Position numbers and translations under genes: made by a program. Positions 58,085-64,000 of a DNA stretch of 64,000 bases are shown in pieces; the stretch's first letter is position 1, and the number at the start of each line of letters is the position of its first letter. This stretch comes from Protula sp. h YS-2021 (taxonomy: Eukaryota > Annelida > Polychaeta > Sabellida > Serpulidae). Under the pieces are notes generated by a model that made no database searches, had not been told where the DNA came from, and saw only the letters and a program-made list of their open reading frames with translations. The stretch spans positions 20,197,352 to 20,261,351 of the forward strand of contig OX457028.1 in assembly GCA_949752745.1 (NCBI GenBank). The letters run 5' to 3'.

Positions 58085-58325
58085 AGATAGTGGTTACTAA
58101 ACAGATTTTACTGTACGTCTTTTTTCTGTGGGTCTGGAAGTTGGTCACTACAGCAGTTTTACTGTAGGTTACATTTTCATCCGGGTCTGGAAGGTGGCCA
58201 AGACAGGCAGGTACGTCTTTTTATCCAAAACTGGAAGGTGGTCACTACAAAAAGGTTTTACTTTGCATCTGTTTATCTAGATTTTGAAGGTGGTATGTAC
58301 AAAACGTTTTACTGAATACCTTTCT
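58085..58325 (+). repeat. Four imperfect roughly 60-bp tandem units
   Basis: Units share ggttttactg, tacgtcttttt, tctggaaggtggtcactac. A C-run follows at 58,331-58,342. From 58,480 to 59,100 two blocks resemble each other around aagtcgatccgactttcc and cttatgccgcactcg, again with no coding signal. Confidence 0.75.
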
Positions 58326-59194
58326 TTACCCCCCCCCCCCCACCACCCCGTCTCTCTATGTAAACACAACCCTAACCCTTTTAGCCAACGTTATGATATG
58401 GGTCTGCACCCTGAATGTTAAATCCAGCGACTGCAAAATATATCACGCAATACGTTTTTACACAATTGGCGCCTTTCTTAATTTTCTGAGTTAATGTTTA
58501 ACGAAAACCGTGGGACTTATTAAGGGATTAACGGCACAAAGTTTGAAGTCGATCCGACTTTCCCCTATTGAGGTATTCTTACCCAATGACGTCTTATGCC
58601 GCACTCGTAATTTGGCATTCTGCTCCTGCCAAAATTTGACAGTCTTTTGGACTTTCCAAGCAACATTCCAACTAAGCTTCAAGTTTCTCCGATCGTCAAC
58701 GACTGAGAGATGTTCCATGTAAGATTTTAACGTAATGATGTCGTACACCTTTCTTAATTTCACCACACCCGTCACAAGTTAAAAGTACTGTCCGAGTGAC
58801 ACAAGAAACACCCATATAAAATTTGAAATCGATACGACTTTCCTTTATCGAGATATTTTGCACACAAGATCTTGTTCGCAATATACACATATTTGACGTG
58901 ATCACGTCATATGCCGCACTCGTTCGTTCTAAAATTTGACAGAATCTTTCAGACCTACAAGGACGAGACAGTAATTGGGACACAATTATGGTCTTTAATG
59001 ATTTTAGGGAAATATCCCTCAACTTACACATGAACAAATATATACCATCGACAGAGGAGGTCTAACCAAATATTGCTAATACAAAACACAGCAACTTCCC
59101 AGGCGACAATCCAACTTTTTCCTGGTGTTCAGTGGCTGAGAAGTTTCACACTCAAGATCTCTATGACGTCATACGTCTTATCTAATACTGTAGC

Positions 59195-60514
59195 GAATCC
59201 GGGACAACTAGCAATTCGACAACTCGCAACGGGATAACTCACAACGGACATCTCGCAAAGCGGCAACTCGCAATCAAATGCAAAATGGGACAACTCGCAA
59301 CCGGTGTTTTTATTGAAACATACCAAAGAATTTAGTTAGATTTTTGCATTTTTTAAAAATATACACGAATTTAATACAAAGCTCAGGTTTTTAGTAAAGT
59401 ATTTCAACTAGATGCAATTTAATGAACGAAGCCACATTTATCTATGAAGTTAGGGGCTTGGGTGTTGTGAATCTTCATCGTTTTAAGATATTATCGGATC
59501 AGATAATAATTGATCTAATCACATTAAAGGGTCAATCCCTATTATGGTTTTCGGGGTATCTGTAGTCGTTAAACAGTGTCAGATTACGCGTTTAATGATT
59601 GAATCCAAATCTTTGTAGAGTACATATGAAGGGAATAAAGCTCAGGGGTTTAGTCAAGTATATCAACTAGATGTATTTCAATAAACGAAGTCACATTTAT
59701 CTATGAAGTAAGAAACTCGAATGTTGAGAATCCACATCGCCCGTATTATGAAAATCTGTCAGACCACGCGTTTAATGATTGAATCCACATCTTTCTAGAG
59801 CATATAAGGGGGGAACAGGTAAGTAAAATTAACAGTTCATTATTTGTTGTATGAGGAATATGGAGTTCATCGGAAGTCAACGAGGAAAACCGAGACTGTG
59901 TCTCGATGGATTTATGCATACTAATGACAGAACTTTGAAATCTGGTCTAATTACTTGGGGATGTGTGCGTCGGCAGACACATTGTAAAAGGACAATCACA
60001 ACGTCAGGGGACATGCCAGATCCCCAGCTCGGCAATGATCACAGTCATGATCCATGTCCTGCAGAGGTAACATTACTGAATTCAGAGATAGCAATATTAC
60101 TACTGATTTATGTATTAAAAGAAAATTGCTCCCCAGCCGTTTATAATCTACGACATTGGACCAGATGCAGACAGCAGAATATTGAAGTTTGGATCGCGCG
60201 AAGCCCTTCGCCTGATACGGCTTCGTCTGTTACGTGGTTCATGGATGGGAACTTTTCCACGGCGCCATAAGGATTTACTCAATTATATGTTATTACTGAC
60301 TCGGTGTTTTATGAGCAAGTATTTTTAGTGACTACGTATTAAAATCAAGAGCATTTTACAGTGCCTTAGTTCATTCATAAGACAGTAGTTACATTAATGT
60401 CGAGTGCTTTAACAAATGAATTGCAACGTGTGTTAATTAAAAAATTCGCCAATGGCGAGTTGTCCCATTTTTTATTTGGTTGCGTGTTCTCCACTTGCGA
60501 ATTGTCCAGATACC
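59195..60514 (+). mobile_element. Degenerate FLYWCH/MULE-type DNA transposon
   Basis: A 1,320-bp element flanked by a 9-bp near-perfect duplication: TACTGTAGC (59,186-59,194) and TACTGTAAC (60,515-60,523). The ends are long, imperfect inverted repeats made of short units: several copies of ggacaactcgcaa on the left and the inverse on the right (gcgagttgtccca, gcgaattgtcc). It encloses a broken transposase-type ORF. A 9-bp duplication and long inverted repeats fit the Mutator superfamily. Confidence 0.75.
59851..60340 (+). pseudogene. FLYWCH zinc-finger / MULE transposase fragment
   Basis: The open frame 59,851-60,270 begins MRNMEFIGSQRGKPRLCLDG, then has LITWGCVRRQTHCKRTITT and NDHSHDP. That is the FLYWCH pattern (Phe, Arg-Gly-Lys-x-x-Leu, Trp-x-Cys, Cys, His-x-His). 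It continues to WFMDGNFSTAP, matching the Trp-x-x-Asp-Gly-x-Phe start of the MULE transposase core, where an in-frame TAA (60,268-60,270) interrupts it. The following codons still read GFTQLYVITDSVFYEQ, also typical of these proteins, so it is a decayed gene. Its middle is much shorter than in intact relatives. Confidence 0.8.
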
Positions 60515-60523
60515 TACTGTAAC

Positions 60524-61656
60524 ATGCGTCAAAACTTGACGGACTCGTCCAACCTAACCAAGGAATAAACAGACCAAGCTTGAAGTCTATACGACTTTTC
60601 GTTCTCGAGATTACAAACATTTTGCTCACAAAAGACTGGGACATACACACAAGTGCATATACACATACACAGAACGTAGAAATACTATATGTCTCTTCTT
60701 TGTCGGGGAGATATAATGATGCACATAAACAGCAAATGTCTGCCCAACAAAGTCTGCATATAAACAGTAATTATTATGCATATCAGCACCACTTAGTTCT
60801 ACTGTTTACAACACAGTAAGTCACAAATGATCAGTAATGAAACTCCTAACAGGCCAATAAACGGGTAAAAAAACTTGATGGGCTCACTGTTGTTTAAACA
60901 CTGTGCGCCGTAAAAGGGGTACCGACAACTGTTCAAACATGGAGTTGGAGCATAATTTCACAATGTTAAGTACACAGTTTAAAGACAACGTTGACCAACA
61001 AGTTTAATTCTGGGGTGATTGTTATTATACTAACCGCTCGTGCCATGTAATGCAGTGTACAGTGCAAACAAGCGATGAACTGACCACGCTCCAAACCGTG
61101 TTGCAAAACCCACGGGCTAACTTACTAATTAAACATCATATTGTCTATTGAATTTATATGAAAACTTTCGATGACTTAAGATACACAAAAGAGGCGTCCA
61201 AATTAGGATCTGGGTTTTTTTCATTGGTTTTTCGACCTGGGAAGAAACCTGCCAGCCCTGAGTTTAGCCCACATTGAGTTGCTCAGAATCATGCCATGAA
61301 CATCTTGGTACACTTGACAGCCACATCTGAGAGCTTTTTCAACTGATCATTTTCTTAGTGCCTGCTGTACAGACCGTATATACGGACAACAGGCTCAGGT
61401 AAGTTGATCATAGGGTGAAGTTGATCCATCCTCTCTACTTATGCACGTGTTATTGTTGAAACCACATTTTGTCGAAAGACAATTTGTCTCGAGATACTTC
61501 ATCGAAATTTATCATTTCTTAATAGCTGTTTTTTGTTAAGATGGGGGAGGGGGTATTTTTGTTTTATTTTTTTTATTTTTTTTTTTTTTTGTAAGTTTGC
61601 AAAAAATCGTAATCTGTCACTTAAAATTTGGAATCTTGTATGGATCTGAGGCACTA
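60524..61656. other. Intergenic DNA without recognised features
   Basis: AT-rich unique-looking sequence. A T-rich run lies at 61,559-61,591. No exon, RNA gene or structured repeat is recognised. Confidence 0.5.
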
Positions 61657-61665
61657 ATTGTAATC

Positions 61666-62417
61666 GGTTGCAGGAAAATGGCAACGGACATAATGCCAAG
61701 CGGACATAATGGCAAGCGGACATAATGGCAACGGACATAATGGCAAGCTGACATTATGGCAAGCGGACAAAATGGCAAAGTGCCAGGGCGGACAAAATGA
61801 CAACTGAAATAAAAAAAGACGATATTTCAACTGAACATTTATTCAACCCGTAATTCCTTTGCAATCTGTAGTGCTCTTAACACATCTCCACCTAATAGTC
61901 CTGGAAATTGCAATTTGTTTTGTGTATGCAAGTTAATCCAAAATTACTTTTTTACCACCTTTGTTATTGGTAACAAGCTCCATTATTTATCCTTGTAATC
62001 TCAGTTTTCGTAAATGAAAATATTTTGAACTTATGAACTTTTGTTGCAATTTTATCGCCACACTCACCCAGCCAGAGTGCATGACATCTACAACTTCGGA
62101 TTACCGTCTGTTTGTTTTAGTGTAAATGCCAGACCGTACGGAAACCAGACAGCGGTATACTATTCCGTCACGGGTCACAAATGAGCAGCCGCAGTGGGTA
62201 GTTTTGGAGTAGTTTTGGATCCCCCTTTGTTTGTTTTATTCCAAATAACCAGACAATTAGACGGCAGGCAAGATTCGAGCTGTTGCTTAATGGTGCGATT
62301 AATCGAACATTTTTTTGTTCATTTTTATTTCTTTTTTCTTCAATTGCCACTTTGCAATTATGTCCGCTGCCATTATGTCCGCTGTCATTATATCTGTTGC
62401 CATTTTGTCCGTACCCC
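61666..62417. mobile_element. 752-bp non-autonomous element with compound inverted repeats
   Basis: Flanked by ATTGTAATC (61,657-61,665) and ATTGCAATC (62,418-62,426), a 9-bp duplication with one mismatch. The left end has seven or so tandem ggacataatggcaa units (to about 61,800) and the right end has the inverse, ttgccattatgtccgc (from about 62,343). The outermost bases, GGTTGCAGGAAAATGGCAAC and the inverse of GTTGCCATTTTGTCCGTACC, align. No transposase is inside. It looks like a Mutator-type MITE. Confidence 0.75.
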
Positions 62418-62426
62418 ATTGCAATC

Positions 62427-64000
62427 AAGAGTTTTTCACTGGCACAGTACAATTAGACAGATCAGAGAGTTAGCAATCAGTATAATACAACCTGCATTAA
62501 TTCTTACCATTACACTCGAATTTGCATTCTTACTTGCAATAAATATTTGAAGCGAACTTAGGCTACATCCCATCACAGCCCCAAGCAATTCTTACAAGTG
62601 TGTGATAAAAGTGCAATTGCTAATTGCAACACAGTAGTTAAAAGAAATTAGGCTTGATCCCATCATTGAGCAGAGTAAGTCTTACATCCAGATCTGAAAC
62701 TGCAATAACGCGGAAAAATAATACATTCCGAAGTCAAACGATTGGATTTGTAGAGAATCAAATTTGCTCTGGTGTCCGTAGTTAGTATAAAAATCGTGGT
62801 CCAAATTTGGCAATGGAGATAATTACATCACCAAAAGGAAAACAAAAGCTGCTGTGCGACGAAACTTCTAAACGAGTTTGTGATTGAAAACTATTTTCAG
62901 AGACATTGGCAGCTTTAGTTGGCAACTGCAACACTACAATAGTGATTTAAAAGTGCGAAATAGCGCGTGAGTGCAAACTAATAAAAATGTGTTTTTGTAG
63001 ATTTTGTGATACACTTTATCATAGCACACAACTGCTCACTCACTTTCTCAATTTTGTTTAAAATAATCAACTTACCCCTGCTACCAACAACATCAGCTTT
63101 TATCAAATAATAAACTTATGGCTCAACTTACTGCAGTCACAGGATCAACTTACCCCATTACTGGGGCAAGTTCTACTACTCCTAAAATGTAAGTTGGGGG
63201 ACACCAAATAACACCCTATTATGTAAAATAAGAATGTATCAAGCGATTAAGAATTTATATATTTTTGTCGTTGACAAAATAAGGCACTTTCTACTAAGTG
63301 AGCGTATTGCTTACTCGACTCACGATGCTCAGATTCACTAATATTTATAGAGCATAATGAACAAATTTACGCGTCATTAGTCTACGTTAGTCTGCTCCGA
63401 AACAGTATTACCATGTCGAAAATGCTTTTTTCGCACAGGACAAAAAATATCTAAATTTTTATTTGTTTGATATATTCTTAATTTTAATAATAGAGTGCTA
63501 AATGATAGTACTCACATGTGGCGCTTGCACCCAAGATAATCCTAACCCTAAGCACCCAAGGGTGGTCGAACTTGTCGGAGTTATAAGAATGGTAATCTTT
63601 GGACTTAGCCACTACTTCTGTGTACAACTAATACATCTTTACGTAGAACAAGTTCAAAGACCTAATTGCTCTGTGCAAATACAAACCGCCTTAATTTCTT
63701 TTAATGTCAACGGCTTTCTTCTTAACTCAGTAATTCTTAACTTACACAAAAAGCAGAGTTTTGAGCATTCAGATCAGTTGTCGCACCCTGCTTATTTAGA
63801 TCAATAGTCGCCAGAGCAATTGTCGCTAAACCAACTGTCGTGCACTCGTGGTTTGTTACGGTACACAACATATCCTCTTTGGAAAACTCATCAAAAAAGC
63901 AAAAGGTGGATCAGCATACCCCTGCTTATCTACAAATTGAGAAGTGTAAATTTTCCCGTTTTCATTCTAGGTTCTACATGTAAGATGTTGTCGTACAGAG
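62427..64000. other. Intergenic DNA with a MITE copy and dispersed repeats
   Basis: About 63,060-63,190 repeats the block seen at 43,560-43,680 (ataataaact, atggctcaa, gatcaacttaccccat). About 63,270-63,450 is a copy of the 13,858 MITE (aaataaggcactttct and its inverse aaaatgcttttttcgcacag). At 63,770-63,840 short units of the type gatca(g)ttgtcgc repeat. No gene recognised. Confidence 0.6.

Noticed and set aside
63502..63807. 101-codon plus-strand ORF
   Set aside because: No recognised motif, runs into short tandem repeats at its end, and lies next to a MITE copy.

Overview
This window is animal nuclear DNA, AT-rich outside exons, with spliced genes, long introns and a heavy load of tandem and interspersed repeats. 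Nothing in it is bacterial. Two metazoan genes can be read exon by exon. The repeat landscape (hairpin-ended elements that carry satellites, nuclear-receptor-like half-site repeats, tRNA-derived SINE, FLYWCH/MULE remnant) suggests a marine invertebrate, perhaps a mollusc or other lophotrochozoan. That placement is an inference; the species cannot be fixed from the sequence.

Region 1-21 kb, + strand: the 3' three-quarters or so of a polycystin-1-like (PKD1/PKD1L/PKDREJ-type) gene. I resolve 24 exons with matching GT-AG sites and intron phases throughout. They encode 1,289 in-window residues: end of a GAIN domain with GPS cleavage motif, TM1, PLAT domain, TM2-TM5, TM6, extracellular polycystin (TOP) domain, TM7-TM11 with a pore loop, and a basic, helical C-terminus ending in TGA at 20,999. 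The 5' end lies upstream of the window. Several introns hold tandem repeats built from the neighbouring splice junction. The largest is a 3.2-kb array of 27 copies of a 118-bp unit, each unit carrying two consensus 5' splice sites.

Region 21-29 kb, intergenic: a repeat island. A 51-bp satellite is interrupted by two nested hairpin-ended elements (22,654-26,860 and 26,917-27,312), and the whole block may be one 7.1-kb composite element.

Region 31-47.7 kb, - strand: a complete SLC16/monocarboxylate-transporter-like gene with four coding exons, 746 residues and all introns in phase 1. It is arranged tail to tail with the polycystin gene. Its 8.9-kb last intron contains a 139-bp repeat array inside a hairpin-ended element, and a 3.65-kb element with the 51-bp satellite, a SINE and about 145-bp monomers. 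Its middle intron contains an 800-bp inverted-repeat element and AAT microsatellites.

Region 47.7-64 kb: presumably upstream flank or 5' UTR intron of the transporter. I find no host coding exon. It holds low-complexity DNA, diverged repeats, a broken FLYWCH/MULE-type transposon with a 9-bp target-site duplication (59.2-60.5 kb), and a related-looking non-autonomous element (61.7-62.4 kb).

The two genes have no evident functional link: one encodes a membrane receptor/channel protein, the other a solute transporter.
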